A stretch of 64,000 nucleotides of DNA from Pseudoalteromonas sp. MSK9-3. Its GTDB lineage: Bacteria; Pseudomonadota; Gammaproteobacteria; Enterobacterales; Alteromonadaceae. The translations under genes and the position numbers were made by a program. A model generated the notes under the pieces. That model worked only from the letters and a program-made list of their open reading frames with translations. It was not told where the DNA came from and ran no database searches. This document shows positions 49,640 to 58,717 of this stretch, one piece after another (position 1 is the stretch's first letter; each line of letters starts with the position of its first letter). The stretch lies in the NCBI RefSeq assembly GCF_003590335.1, contig NZ_MIET01000011.1:248001-312000 (forward strand), written 5' to 3'.

Positions 49640-49668
49640 ATATAACACGTAATTTAAGTTTATAACAA
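49640..49668 (-). promoter_or_regulatory. Predicted promoter of the DUF1302-DUF1329-YCF48-RND operon
   Basis: On the minus strand TTGTTA (49663-49668) and TTATAT (49640-49645) are separated by 17 bases. The start site would fall around 49632, inside the 18-bp inverted repeat. The leader to the DUF1302 ATG is about 155 bases. Confidence 0.5.
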
Positions 49669-49714
49669 ACTCATTTAACAAAAATACAATATTAGTCATA
49701 AGAAAACGTCATCA

Positions 49715-49936
49715 CTAAGCTATTTTTTCAAGCGAAATGAATGCACTTTGTTCATCTAAACAGAGCCGAAATCGTCCACGGATCCCTATCGACGATACAA
49801 ATTTTCTTACATGGATAACCGGAAAGCGAATTCGCTTTCCGCCGTCTTCTACTACCTGAACAAATTTTATGCTGCCATTATAAAAATCTAAGCACTGTTC
49901 ATAGTCTAAATACATGCTAAAAAAGTACTCTTGCAT
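49715..49936 (-). CDS. DUF2835 family small protein
   Basis: The 73-residue protein ends with the family's RIRFPVIHVRKFVSSIGIRG (residues 35-54) followed by RFRLCLDEQSAFISLEKI. It is soluble and beta-rich, without signal peptide. It starts 3 bases after the pepN stop and is surely co-transcribed with it. Function unknown. Confidence 0.85.
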   Translation of the reverse strand: MQEYFFSMYLDYEQCLDFYNGSIKFVQVVEDGGKRIRFPVIHVRKFVSSIGIRGRFRLCLDEQSAFISLEKIA

Positions 49937-49939
49937 AAC

Positions 49940-52534
49940 TCAGCTCAGCGCTTTCTCAACTTTTTCATAGAGATCGTCGCTCAAATTCGGTAAGTCTGCC
50001 AAACGCTGTAATTGCACCTTCATCGCTTCTTGACGCCTACCATCAAATTTGCGCCAAGACATAAATGGTGTAACCATTCGAGATGCATTTTGTGGGTTTA
50101 TGGCGTTGAGTTCGATTAATAAATCACCAAGGAGTTGATACCCAGCACCATCCTCTCGGTGAAATTGAGCTGGATTATTTCGAGCAAAACTACCAATTAA
50201 GGCGCGAACTCGATTTGGGTTTGATTTATCAAAGCACGGGTGTTCATAAAGCTTGTATAAGGTATCAATGGTATTTTCGTTGTCAGTCGTTGCCTGCAAA
50301 GAGAACCACTTATCCATTACTAACAGGTCATGACGCCATTCAGCATCAAACTTATCCATTAGTTTATGAGAGCAATCAAGCTGCGCTGACGTACCAGCCT
50401 TCAATGCCCCTAATTTCAACGTCATGTTCTCACTGTCACTTTGTGCACAGATCCAATCCTGTATTTCAGGATCACTGACTAATGCGAGATAATATAAACA
50501 TATATTCTTCATCGCGCGTGCAGATACACCGTCATGCGATAACTGTCCGTGTTCTTTAGATGCACAGAATGCCGCTTTAAGTTCATCAACTAAATGATTA
50601 GCAATATTTTGTTTAAAGTTATGGGTAACTTTCACAAGCGCATCGACAGGCACTACTTCAAACATGGCAGCTAACGCATCAAAGTTTGGTAAAGTCAAAA
50701 GTTCAGCCAGTAGAGCAACATCACCTTTGCGCTGGTTCAGAAGCTCTTGAAGCGTGTTAATCAGTGTAGATTGCAGGCTATATGTATTGCCCACATTGAG
50801 CTGCTCTACAGCTGTGCAAACTTCTAACGAAAAGGCCTGTTGCATTGCTTCCCAACGTGCATAGTCACTACTTGCGTATTTAATAATATGCAGTAGCTGG
50901 TCGAGATGATAGTCATACTTCACAATACACGGGGCTGAGAAGTCCTCTAACAAGACAGGTACCGGCTTTGACTCAACATTTTCAAATACAAATTGATGAG
51001 TATCAGTCGTTAAACTTAAAGTTTTAGCAACTTCATGGCCATTACAAATGAGTGGAATTGCCTCCCCAGCGTCGTCTAATAGTTCAATTGCAAACGGAAT
51101 ATGTAGCGGATCAGATACCGGGTCATTTTGTGCATGATGTTGGCTCACATTCACTGAGAATATGTTCGCGTGATCATCATAATGCGTCGTCACGTTTAGT
51201 GTAGGAGTACCAATCTGTTCATACCACAATTTAAACTGCTGTAACTCAACGCCACTTGCATCTTGCATTGCACTGACAAAATCATCACATGTCACTGCCT
51301 GACCGTCATGCCTGTCAAAATATAGTTTCATCCCTTTTTGAAACCCTTGCTCACCTAGTAAACTATGCATCATTCTAATGACTTCTGCACCTTTGTTGTA
51401 CACAGTCACTGTATAGAAATTATTCATCTCTATTACTTGTTGCGGCCTAATTGGATGTGCCATTGGGCCTGCATCTTCTGCAAATTGATGTGCTCTCATT
51501 GCCATCACTGCATCAATACGGTTTAGTCCCCTAGAGCCAAGGTCACTACTAAACTCTTGATCACGGAATACCGTGAGACCTTCTTTTAGCGATAATTGAA
51601 ACCAATCTCGGCAGGTTACCCGATTACCAGTCCAATTATGGAAATACTCATGGCCTACAATAGACTCAATGGTATGATAATCTCTATCGGTTGCAGTTTG
51701 TTGATTCGCTAAAACACATGCACTGTTAAAGACATTTAACCCTTTGTTTTCCATTGCCCCCATATTGAAAAAATCAACCGCGACGATCATATAAATATCT
51801 AAATCGTACTCGAGATCAAATCGACTTTCATCCCATGCCATCGCGCGTTTAAGCGACTCCATAGCATGAGGCGCTTTATTAAGATTGCCTTTATCAACAA
51901 ATAATGCCAGTTCAACCGAACGACCAGAGCAGGTAATAAACTCATCTTTTAAGACATCAAAATCACCTGCAACCAAGGCAAATAAATAACTGGGTTTTTT
52001 AAATGGATCTTGCCACTTGGCAAAATGACGGCCATCGTCAGTCGTTCCTTCATCCACTTTATTACCGTTAGATAATAAGTAAGGAATTGACTTATCCCCA
52101 AAAATAGTGACATCGTACGTCGTTAATACATCGGGTCTATCTAAAAAGTACGTTATCTTTCGAAAACCTTCAGCTTCACATTGCGTACAGTAGGCGCCGG
52201 CAGACTGATATAAGCCCTCTAACGAGGTGTTCGTACTTGGCGAAATCTCAGTATGGATCTCTAAATCAAACGCACTTGGCAACGCCCTTAGTACTAAAAG
52301 CGTGGCTGATTGTTCAAAATCAGTATGCGCAACGCCGTTAACCAGTAACTTGACTAATTTTAGTTCAACGCCATTAAGACTTAACTCTGTTTCACCGCTT
52401 TGCGCAATATAATGGGCCTTTGAGATCACCGATGTGGCTGTTGGCTTTAAATCAAATGATAAATCCAAATGAGAGATCTGGTGTGAGGGAGGTTGATAAT
52501 CTTTCAGATATTTTGCTTGTGGCTTTTCTTGCAT
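49940..52534 (-). CDS. pepN: Aminopeptidase N (M1 family)
   Basis: Zinc metallo-exopeptidase releasing N-terminal residues from peptides in the cytoplasm. The exopeptidase motif GAMENKGLN lies near 257, and the zinc site HEYFHNWTGNR with the distant Glu in LKEGLTVFRDQEF fits HExxH-x18-E. The protein is 864 residues from the ATG at 52534 (MQEKPQAKYLKDYQPP). This start is seven bases after AAGGA; two in-frame codons further up are too close to or before it. The ribosome site directly follows the terminator-like hairpin of the antiporter gene. DUF2835 follows on the same transcript. Confidence 0.95.
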   Translation of the reverse strand: MQEKPQAKYLKDYQPPSHQISHLDLSFDLKPTATSVISKAHYIAQSGETELSLNGVELKLVKLLVNGVAHTDFEQSATLLVLRALPSAFDLEIHTEISPSTNTSLEGLYQSAGAYCTQCEAEGFRKITYFLDRPDVLTTYDVTIFGDKSIPYLLSNGNKVDEGTTDDGRHFAKWQDPFKKPSYLFALVAGDFDVLKDEFITCSGRSVELALFVDKGNLNKAPHAMESLKRAMAWDESRFDLEYDLDIYMIVAVDFFNMGAMENKGLNVFNSACVLANQQTATDRDYHTIESIVGHEYFHNWTGNRVTCRDWFQLSLKEGLTVFRDQEFSSDLGSRGLNRIDAVMAMRAHQFAEDAGPMAHPIRPQQVIEMNNFYTVTVYNKGAEVIRMMHSLLGEQGFQKGMKLYFDRHDGQAVTCDDFVSAMQDASGVELQQFKLWYEQIGTPTLNVTTHYDDHANIFSVNVSQHHAQNDPVSDPLHIPFAIELLDDAGEAIPLICNGHEVAKTLSLTTDTHQFVFENVESKPVPVLLEDFSAPCIVKYDYHLDQLLHIIKYASSDYARWEAMQQAFSLEVCTAVEQLNVGNTYSLQSTLINTLQELLNQRKGDVALLAELLTLPNFDALAAMFEVVPVDALVKVTHNFKQNIANHLVDELKAAFCASKEHGQLSHDGVSARAMKNICLYYLALVSDPEIQDWICAQSDSENMTLKLGALKAGTSAQLDCSHKLMDKFDAEWRHDLLVMDKWFSLQATTDNENTIDTLYKLYEHPCFDKSNPNRVRALIGSFARNNPAQFHREDGAGYQLLGDLLIELNAINPQNASRMVTPFMSWRKFDGRRQEAMKVQLQRLADLPNLSDDLYEKVEKALS

Positions 52535-52545
52535 ATTCATTTCCT

Positions 52546-52574
52546 TAAAAACGCCCCAATGCAAATTGGGGCGT
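52546..52574 (-). terminator. Terminator-like hairpin between the NhaC gene and pepN
   Basis: A 10-bp stem ACGCCCCAAT/ATTGGGGCGT (52551-52560 with 52565-52574) is followed on the minus strand by TTTTT, which runs straight into the pepN ribosome site at 52541-52546. Confidence 0.8.
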
Positions 52575-52580
52575 AACGAA

Positions 52581-54035
52581 TTAAGCTTGCTCTAAATTTT
52601 TAGGCTTGATCCTTAGTATTTTGACACCTAAATAGGCATAAATCACGGCTAATAGAGGGTTAATTAAATTAAAGAATGCATACATCGCATAGTCAAACGG
52701 GTTAATTAATAAAACGCTTTGCATATAGGCACCACAGGTATTCCAAGGGATCAACGGACTGGTGATAGTCCCCCCATCTTCAAGTGTTCTTGATAGATTT
52801 ACACTGCGTAATCCACGTTTTTTATATTCATCTTTAAACATGCGCCCTGGCACTACAATAGCAATATATTGATCCGCCGCAACTACATTGGTCCCGATAC
52901 ATGTCGCTATCGTTGAAGCAATTAATGATCCCGTACTTTTGGCTATCTTTAGAATACTACGGACAAATATCTCTAATAATCCCGTTTTTTCCATAATGGC
53001 GCCAAACATCAAGGCTGTCATGATCAACCAAGTTGTTGTCAGCATGCTCGCCATGCCACCGCCACTGAGCAGATCATCCATCTTACCGTCACCCGTTGAG
53101 ATGTTAAACCCTTCATAGAAAGTGGCCCATACGAGTTTAAAGTAGCCTATTAACTCTCCTTGAGAAGCATCAATTTGACTTTGTAATAACTCGCCCTGAA
53201 AGAGAATAGCCCATATAGCGCCTACTACAGCACCAATTGATATTGCTGGAAATGCGGGCATTTTCTTAAACGCTAAAACGAGTAGCACTAGCAGCGGTAC
53301 AAGCATTAATAAATTAATATTAAAGTGACCTTGCAAGATCCCCACAATTTCGTCTATGCGCCCTACGTCAGCACTTACATCAGCATTAAATCCCATAAAA
53401 ATAAAAATGATCAATGCGATGACAAAGCTCGGAACTGTCGTCCATAGCATATGATGTATATGCTCAAATAAATCAGCACCTGCAACGGCAGGCGCTAAGT
53501 TCGTTGTTTCAGATAATGGACTCAGTTTATCACCAAAATAAGCTCCTGAAATTACTGCACCGGCAGTCACTACTTGGTCTAACCCCAAACCTGTGGCCAC
53601 GCCGAGTAATGCAACACCAATGGTGGCGGCTGTGGTCCAGGAGCTACCAATGCTCATTGCAACGATGCCACAAATTAAACAACTCGCTGCATAAAACCAA
53701 CTGGGGTTGATGATTTGTAAACCATAATAAATTAATGTCGGCACGGTGCCCGATAATAGCCAAGTACCAATTAATGCACCTACCATCAATAAAATTAAGA
53801 TAGCACCAAGGGAAATCGTGATCCCTTTGATCATGGCCTCTTCCAGTGTTTTCCATGTATATCCATTCTTTAAACCCACTAATGCTGCGGTAAATGTTGC
53901 GAACAGCAATGCTATTTGGTTGGGGCCGGAAGATGAATTATCGCCATATAGATATACAGCAGCTCCTAATAAGCTGACAAGAACCACTATTGGCGTCAAT
54001 GCATCCAATAGTGATGGTACTTTTTGTTGTTTCAA
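52581..54035 (-). CDS. nhaC: NhaC-family Na+/H+ antiporter
   Basis: Inner-membrane sodium/proton exchanger, consistent with a marine lifestyle. The protein has about 11-12 hydrophobic segments. Family motifs include GAVISGAYFGDKLSPLSETTNLAP near 165-188 (given here as GAVISGAYFGDKLSP and LSETTNLAP) and GTNVVAADQYIAIVVPGRMF near 390. It is about 484 residues. The start is uncertain: TTG at 54035 lies eight bases after GAGGAG and is preferred; GTG at 54044 touches that site. A hairpin terminator follows. Confidence 0.88.
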   Translation of the reverse strand: MKQQKVPSLLDALTPIVVLVSLLGAAVYLYGDNSSSGPNQIALLFATFTAALVGLKNGYTWKTLEEAMIKGITISLGAILILLMVGALIGTWLLSGTVPTLIYYGLQIINPSWFYAASCLICGIVAMSIGSSWTTAATIGVALLGVATGLGLDQVVTAGAVISGAYFGDKLSPLSETTNLAPAVAGADLFEHIHHMLWTTVPSFVIALIIFIFMGFNADVSADVGRIDEIVGILQGHFNINLLMLVPLLVLLVLAFKKMPAFPAISIGAVVGAIWAILFQGELLQSQIDASQGELIGYFKLVWATFYEGFNISTGDGKMDDLLSGGGMASMLTTTWLIMTALMFGAIMEKTGLLEIFVRSILKIAKSTGSLIASTIATCIGTNVVAADQYIAIVVPGRMFKDEYKKRGLRSVNLSRTLEDGGTITSPLIPWNTCGAYMQSVLLINPFDYAMYAFFNLINPLLAVIYAYLGVKILRIKPKNLEQA

Positions 54036-54174
54036 ATTGAGCACTCCTCTGCATAGCTAATGCTAATGCTTATTCTTATTTTTTCTAGTCCCTAGACGAG
54101 ACCCTTGTTGCCATATTTGCAGGTCGCAAATTAAATTGTCAGCATAATAACAAATTCACTGTTAAATACGTAAC

Positions 54175-54197
54175 AAAAAAGGCGCCTAAGCGCCTTT
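54175..54197 (-). terminator. proQ-prc terminator
   Basis: An 8-bp stem AAAGGCGC/GCGCCTTT with a 4-base loop is followed on the minus strand by six T, about 20 bases after the prc stop. Confidence 0.85.
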
Positions 54198-54217
54198 GTA
54201 TCTATATAGGGGTCGAC

Positions 54218-56248
54218 TTAAAGGTCGTTTTTCGCCAACCGACCGAACGAAATCAAATCTTGTGTGATCAACGCCGCTTCTTCAAGATACGGGTCAAGCT
54301 CACTAATCACATCTGGTACGTCGTCTAAATCTTTAATTGCTTCCAACCCTAAGCGTTTTAATCGCGCATTTGTTCTCACTAACGCTCTTTGCTCCGACTC
54401 TTCACGTTCTTTTAAGCGTTCAGACTCCATCAAAGAAATTTTCTTATCATCTTTTTGTGCTTTATAACGAGCAATATCGTCATAGACATAATTGAATTCA
54501 GGCTCTGTTTGCATACGAGAAACATGCTTCGAATCCACATATTTAACTACTGGCGTAAGATTATCTAAACTATTATATGTTGCACGTTTGATGCTATCCC
54601 AAGGTAACGCATTGTCTTCTTGGCTTTCGCCCCACTCTTGAGGCTCAATAGCTGATGGCAACATAACATCTGGGATCACGCCTTTGTGTTGGGTACTTCC
54701 ACCATTAATACGATAAAACTTTGCAATTGTGTATGTCACGCTTCCTAACGGGTTGCTGAATAAATCTAGTGTTTTTCCAAGCCCACGATGTTGTTGAACG
54801 GTGCCTTTACCAAAGGTTTGTTCACCTATTACAACACCACGCCCGTAATCTTGAATTGCCGCCGCAAATATTTCTGAAGCCGATGCGCTATATCTATCAA
54901 CGAGCACTGTCATAGGTCCATCATAAAATGTGATCCCATCTCTGTCTTTTTGCGCTTCAACACGGTTATACAAGGTGTGAATTTGGACTACAGGACCTTT
55001 ATCAATAAACAAGCCTGTCAGTTGCGTCGCTTCGTAAAGTGAACCACCGCCATTTTGACGAAGGTCAATCACGATGCCATCGACTTCTTGTTCCTTCAGT
55101 TTTGTGATCTCAACTTTAACGTCTTTTGAAAGGTTATTGTAAAAACTTGGAATTTCTATTACACCAATCTTACTCGTCAAGTCTGAATATTTAGCTTCGA
55201 ATACTTCTGATTTAACTGCACGGTCTTCAAGGCGAATTTTATCACGTGTTATTTCAACAACCTTTGGCGTACCATGCGCATCTGAGCCTTTTAAATATTG
55301 TAATCTTACTTTAGTCCCTTTTGGGCCTTTAATTAAGTCAACAACATCGTCTAAACGCCAGCCAATAACATCGACGAATTCTTTGTTATCTTGGGCCACA
55401 CCCACTATTTTATCGTCAGCTTTGATCCGCTCAGACTTATCTGCTGGTCCACCCGGTACCAAAGACCGGATCACCGTATAATCTTCATCGTACCCTAGTA
55501 CAGCACCAATGCCTTCAAGCTCTAGGTCCATATCCATTTTAAACTGTTCAGCTCGACGTGGAGAAAGGTAAGAGGTGTGAGCTTCAACACTGCGCGCAAA
55601 TGCATTCATCATTACTTGGAAAGCATCTTCACTGTTAGTTTGTACCAATCGTTTTTGCGTATTTTTATATCTTTTTGTTAGGATCTTTTTTATATCTGCC
55701 CAATCTTTACCTGTGAGCTTTAATCGTAATGCATCTGACTTCACTCTCTGACGCCAATATTCATCAAGTTCATCTTGGCTCGTGGCAAAAGGAAGGTCTT
55801 CTCTATCGTAATAAAAAGCATCAGGCTTATCGAACGTGATTTCAGTATCCAATAAGTCAATTGCAAACTGAAAACGCTCGTAACGACGCTTCATGCTCAT
55901 ATTGAACATTTCAAACGCAAAATCCAGCTTTCCAGCTTTTAGGGCATCGTCAAATTGAAGACGATATTTTTTGTAAGCTTCGATGTCGCTCTGTAAAAAT
56001 AGTGACTTTGTGTAATCTAAAGATTCTACATAGCGATCAAATATTTCTTCTGCCAAAGCGTCATCGAGCTTAAAACGTTTATAGTGTTGGCGAGTAAATA
56101 AGTTGGTCACCCTTTTGCTTGCCGTTGTATGTTGAATTTCCGGTTTTAAATCCGGTATGTCTTTTTCCGTCACCGAATCAGGTGAGGCGATCGATACGCT
56201 TGATAAAAGCGCCGCTACAACGGGAATGAGTGTCAACTTTTTACTCAT
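54218..56248 (-). CDS. prc: Carboxy-terminal (tail-specific) processing protease
   Basis: Periplasmic serine protease that trims C-termini of envelope proteins such as cell-wall hydrolases and FtsI. Domains: signal peptide (about 1-22), N-terminal helical lid, PDZ domain (about 240-320), and S41 protease core with the serine in SASASEIFAA near 449 and the lysine in GEQTFGKGTVQ about 25 residues later. A C-terminal DUF3340 region follows. Length 676 from ATG 56248, six bases after AAGGAG; the longer frame starts at a TTG at the ribosome site. It lies 10 bases after proQ, the same order as E. coli. Confidence 0.95.
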   Translation of the reverse strand: MSKKLTLIPVVAALLSSVSIASPDSVTEKDIPDLKPEIQHTTASKRVTNLFTRQHYKRFKLDDALAEEIFDRYVESLDYTKSLFLQSDIEAYKKYRLQFDDALKAGKLDFAFEMFNMSMKRRYERFQFAIDLLDTEITFDKPDAFYYDREDLPFATSQDELDEYWRQRVKSDALRLKLTGKDWADIKKILTKRYKNTQKRLVQTNSEDAFQVMMNAFARSVEAHTSYLSPRRAEQFKMDMDLELEGIGAVLGYDEDYTVIRSLVPGGPADKSERIKADDKIVGVAQDNKEFVDVIGWRLDDVVDLIKGPKGTKVRLQYLKGSDAHGTPKVVEITRDKIRLEDRAVKSEVFEAKYSDLTSKIGVIEIPSFYNNLSKDVKVEITKLKEQEVDGIVIDLRQNGGGSLYEATQLTGLFIDKGPVVQIHTLYNRVEAQKDRDGITFYDGPMTVLVDRYSASASEIFAAAIQDYGRGVVIGEQTFGKGTVQQHRGLGKTLDLFSNPLGSVTYTIAKFYRINGGSTQHKGVIPDVMLPSAIEPQEWGESQEDNALPWDSIKRATYNSLDNLTPVVKYVDSKHVSRMQTEPEFNYVYDDIARYKAQKDDKKISLMESERLKEREESEQRALVRTNARLKRLGLEAIKDLDDVPDVISELDPYLEEAALITQDLISFGRLAKNDL

Positions 56249-56258
56249 ACACAACTCC

Positions 56259-56909
56259 TTAAACTATGTACAGGCTATCTACTTTGGTTTTTACTTGCAT
56301 ACCAGTTACTAATTCTACGTGAACATCATCTTTGTTCACTTCAGTAATTGTTGCATTAACCAAAGCTTGTCCTAATTTAACTTTAACTTTGTTATTAACC
56401 TTGACCTCGTTCGCTGGCAATGGTTCAACTTTACCTGGGTTTCTTTTTGCTTGCTGTGAAGCAGGCTTTTTATTAACTCGGGTATTTTTATCACCAGAAC
56501 GAGGATGTGCAGGGCCTTTCTTTTTGAAAGACTTATTATCACCATCTTGACGAGGACGCTGTGTCTTCTTGCGCTTAGCCATTTTAGCTCGGCTTTCTTC
56601 AAGGGCTTTTTGCGCGTGCTCTACGTGCTCTTGCTCAACCTTTTCAGCGTCTTTTCCATCAAGATCGATACGGAATTCGTTTTTAGTAACCGCTTCCAAA
56701 TAGCGCCAGTTTGACGTGTATTTACGCAATGCTTGACGTACTTGAGTCTTGCTTACCTTTTCAGAACCTTCAATACGCTCAGCAATATCTTTAAAGATAC
56801 CGACTTTAAGCGGCTTGATGCCCTCTTTTTGTTTAAAACACTGAGGAAACTCTGAATATAAAAAATCCAGAACCTCATTAATATCTTTTAGCTTGTTTGT
56901 GGCTTCCAT
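56259..56909 (-). CDS. proQ: RNA chaperone ProQ
   Basis: Global RNA-binding protein that stabilises small RNAs and mRNAs. The FinO-like domain fills about residues 5-115 (LYSEFPQCFKQKEGIKPLKVGI near 13-34, written as LYSEFPQCF and KQKEGIKPLKVGI; RYLEAVTKNEFRIDLDG near 72-88). A Lys/Gln/Pro-rich disordered linker follows (about 115-160), then a small Tudor-like C-terminal domain with VKVKLGQALVNATITEV. The length of 216 is normal. It leads the proQ-prc pair, 10 bases apart. Confidence 0.94.
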   Translation of the reverse strand: MEATNKLKDINEVLDFLYSEFPQCFKQKEGIKPLKVGIFKDIAERIEGSEKVSKTQVRQALRKYTSNWRYLEAVTKNEFRIDLDGKDAEKVEQEHVEHAQKALEESRAKMAKRKKTQRPRQDGDNKSFKKKGPAHPRSGDKNTRVNKKPASQQAKRNPGKVEPLPANEVKVNNKVKVKLGQALVNATITEVNKDDVHVELVTGMQVKTKVDSLYIV

Positions 56910-56924
56910 TTTTAAACCTATTTG

Positions 56925-57203
56925 TTATACCTTTTCATCTAATGATGAATGGATATAGTGTATTACCCAGTCAGTTAACTCTTCAAATTCAACTTCTATT
57001 AAAGCTAAATCACCACGAAGATGTTCCCATATACCGTTGATTATATTGTCGATGCTCTCACAATCGAGATCATCTGGTAAAAGTTGCCAAGCAAAATGAA
57101 TTAACTCATTTAAAGTCTCGGTAACTTGCTCTTCTTCCCCTTCCCAATCGCCTACGTCGGCAATCGCGAAAAGGTAATCTTGCACGTTGACTAAATCTTT
57201 CAT
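56925..57203 (-). CDS. Small acidic protein between msrC and proQ
   Basis: The 92-residue protein is strongly acidic (many Glu and Asp, few Lys) with several Trp residues, and looks helical. There is no signal peptide or membrane helix. Its ATG shares one base with the msrC stop (TAATG) and it ends 15 bases before proQ, so it is coupled in an msrC-this gene-proQ-prc transcript. I do not recognise the family. Acidic composition would suit a protein-binding partner, but that is a guess. Confidence 0.65.
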   Translation of the reverse strand: MKDLVNVQDYLFAIADVGDWEGEEEQVTETLNELIHFAWQLLPDDLDCESIDNIINGIWEHLRGDLALIEVEFEELTDWVIHYIHSSLDEKV

Positions 57204-57661
57204 TATAAAGTAGCCTCAAAGCACTTTACTAACGCTTCTAGTCCTATTTGGTCTTGCTTGTCAAACCTTGCCAAGCTTGGGCTATCAATATCTAAAACAG
57301 CAAATAAGCGACCATCTTTTATTACTGGGATCACAATTTCAGAATTTGACGCTGCATCACAAGCAATATGCCCTGCGAATGCATGCACATCATCGACCAA
57401 TTGAGTTTCTAATGATTGTGCAGCGGTCCCGCATACACCTTTACCTACAGGAATACGTATACAAGCAGGGTTGCCTTGGAAAGGTCCTAGTACGAGCTCT
57501 TGTGGTGTATCTATAAGATAAAATCCGGCCCAATTAATGTCGTCTAAAGACGTAAATAAAAGTGCACTGATATTCGCCATATTTGCGATTACATTACGTT
57601 CATCACAAATTAAAGAATTGGCTTGGTTTACAAGTGTCTGATAAAAATCTTGCTTCTGCAT
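57203..57661 (-). CDS. msrC: Free methionine (R)-sulfoxide reductase (GAF domain)
   Basis: Reduces free methionine-R-sulfoxide, repairing oxidised methionine. The 152-residue protein is a single GAF domain. Three cysteines at 67, 77 and 101 have the same spacing (10 and 24) as the catalytic and resolving cysteines of the E. coli enzyme (84, 94, 118), and lie in ACIRIPVGKGVCGTAA and IACDAASNSEIV. First gene of a coupled run leading into proQ-prc. Confidence 0.93.
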   Translation of the reverse strand: MQKQDFYQTLVNQANSLICDERNVIANMANISALLFTSLDDINWAGFYLIDTPQELVLGPFQGNPACIRIPVGKGVCGTAAQSLETQLVDDVHAFAGHIACDAASNSEIVIPVIKDGRLFAVLDIDSPSLARFDKQDQIGLEALVKCFEATL

Positions 57662-57794
57662 CTACTTAATATCACAGTTACGTCATACAAAAGCTTAAGG
57701 TACTCTTTCATGCTATTAATTGAAACCTTTTCTGCAGAAAAAGTATTAAATATCTGTAAATCTCAGCCCGGTTGATTAAATTACCAGCAGTCAG

Positions 57795-58169
57795 TTAAGC
57801 AAAGCGCCGTAAGCCAAATAGAAACAGTCCAGCAGCTAAAGCAGCCATGACTGTATTGACGACAAACCCAGCCCCAGAACTCGCTGCCAGCAAATAACTA
57901 AATACCGCACCACCGAGCATTCCCAGAGTAAGCACGGCCGAGTATTGAACCTTATTATATTTATGCATCAGCAAATACCCTGGCACAACAAAAGCAGCCA
58001 TCGCCAATCCGACAATATGTGCATTAGCAATTGCACTCATCAGTAATCCAACAAACACTGACCACATGGGTTGTTCTAATGACACTCCATAATATAGCCC
58101 TAAAACAGACCCTATAATGATTGGCGATAATAACGACATACCAATACTCTTGATCAATAAAGGCTTCAT
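57795..58169 (-). CDS. Small four-helix membrane protein
   Basis: The 124-residue product is almost entirely hydrophobic with about four helices (near residues 8-28, 36-66, 77-96 and 101-121), rich in Gly and Ala, and ends in LRRFA. There is no recognisable motif. It stands alone between the msrC run and the tRNA array. Function unknown. Confidence 0.6.
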   Translation of the reverse strand: MKPLLIKSIGMSLLSPIIIGSVLGLYYGVSLEQPMWSVFVGLLMSAIANAHIVGLAMAAFVVPGYLLMHKYNKVQYSAVLTLGMLGGAVFSYLLAASSGAGFVVNTVMAALAAGLFLFGLRRFA

Positions 58170-58270
58170 ATATTTAATCCAGCTATTACAACAATGTAGT
58201 CACATTGAAGCATTAGCCAGCAAAAGCCAGTCGACTTTAGTCGCATTGGCGCAACCCAGATAAAATTTGA

Positions 58271-58300
58271 ACAAAAAAAAGCCGCTTAAAAAGCGGCTTT
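58271..58300 (-). terminator. Terminator of the tRNA-Ser array
   Basis: A 10-bp stem AAAGCCGCTT/AAGCGGCTTT with a 3-base loop (58278-58287 with 58291-58300) is followed by a T-run on the minus strand, 20 bases after the last tRNA. Confidence 0.85.
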
Positions 58301-58319
58301 GATATTCATTTAAGAATAA

Positions 58320-58410
58320 TGGCGGAGAGATAGGGATTTGAACCCTAGAAGGGCTACAAACCCTTGCCGGTTTTCAAGACCGGTGCTTTCGACCACTCAG
58401 CCATCTCTCC
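58320..58410 (-). tRNA. tRNA-Ser(UGA), copy 4 in transcription order
   Basis: 91 bases including encoded CCA. The acceptor stem GGAGAGA/TCTCTCC, long variable arm and anticodon loop CTTGAAA with TGA identify a serine tRNA reading UCN codons. Sequence identical to the three upstream copies. Confidence 0.95.
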
Positions 58411-58445
58411 GAAAACGTGCGCTAACTATTAAAGTTAGTAATAAA

Positions 58446-58536
58446 TGGCGGAGAGATAGGGATTTGAACCCTAGAAGGGCTACAAACCCTTGCCGGTTTT
58501 CAAGACCGGTGCTTTCGACCACTCAGCCATCTCTCC
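58446..58536 (-). tRNA. tRNA-Ser(UGA), copy 3 in transcription order
   Basis: Identical 91-base gene with TGA anticodon, variable arm and encoded CCA. Separated from the next copy by 35 bases that can form a short CTAACT/AGTTAG hairpin. Confidence 0.95.
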
Positions 58537-58571
58537 GAATACTGCGCTAACTATTTAAAGTTAGAAATAAA

Positions 58572-58662
58572 TGGCGGAGAGATAGGGATTTGAACCCTAG
58601 AAGGGCTACAAACCCTTGCCGGTTTTCAAGACCGGTGCTTTCGACCACTCAGCCATCTCTCC
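58572..58662 (-). tRNA. tRNA-Ser(UGA), copy 2 in transcription order
   Basis: Identical 91-base gene with TGA anticodon and encoded CCA. The 35-base spacer to copy 3 is nearly the same as the spacer between copies 3 and 4, suggesting the repeat unit was duplicated as gene plus spacer. Confidence 0.95.
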
Positions 58663-58717
58663 GAAATTTTTACTGCTAAGACTTGTAAATAGCTTCTACA
58701 AGTCTTATATAAATTAG

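Noticed and set aside
58338..58550. 70-residue open frame with a repeated Pro/Arg-rich sequence on the plus strand
   Set aside because: It is antisense to two identical tRNA-Ser genes; the repeat is the tRNA sequence. Such frames are a known source of false proteins.
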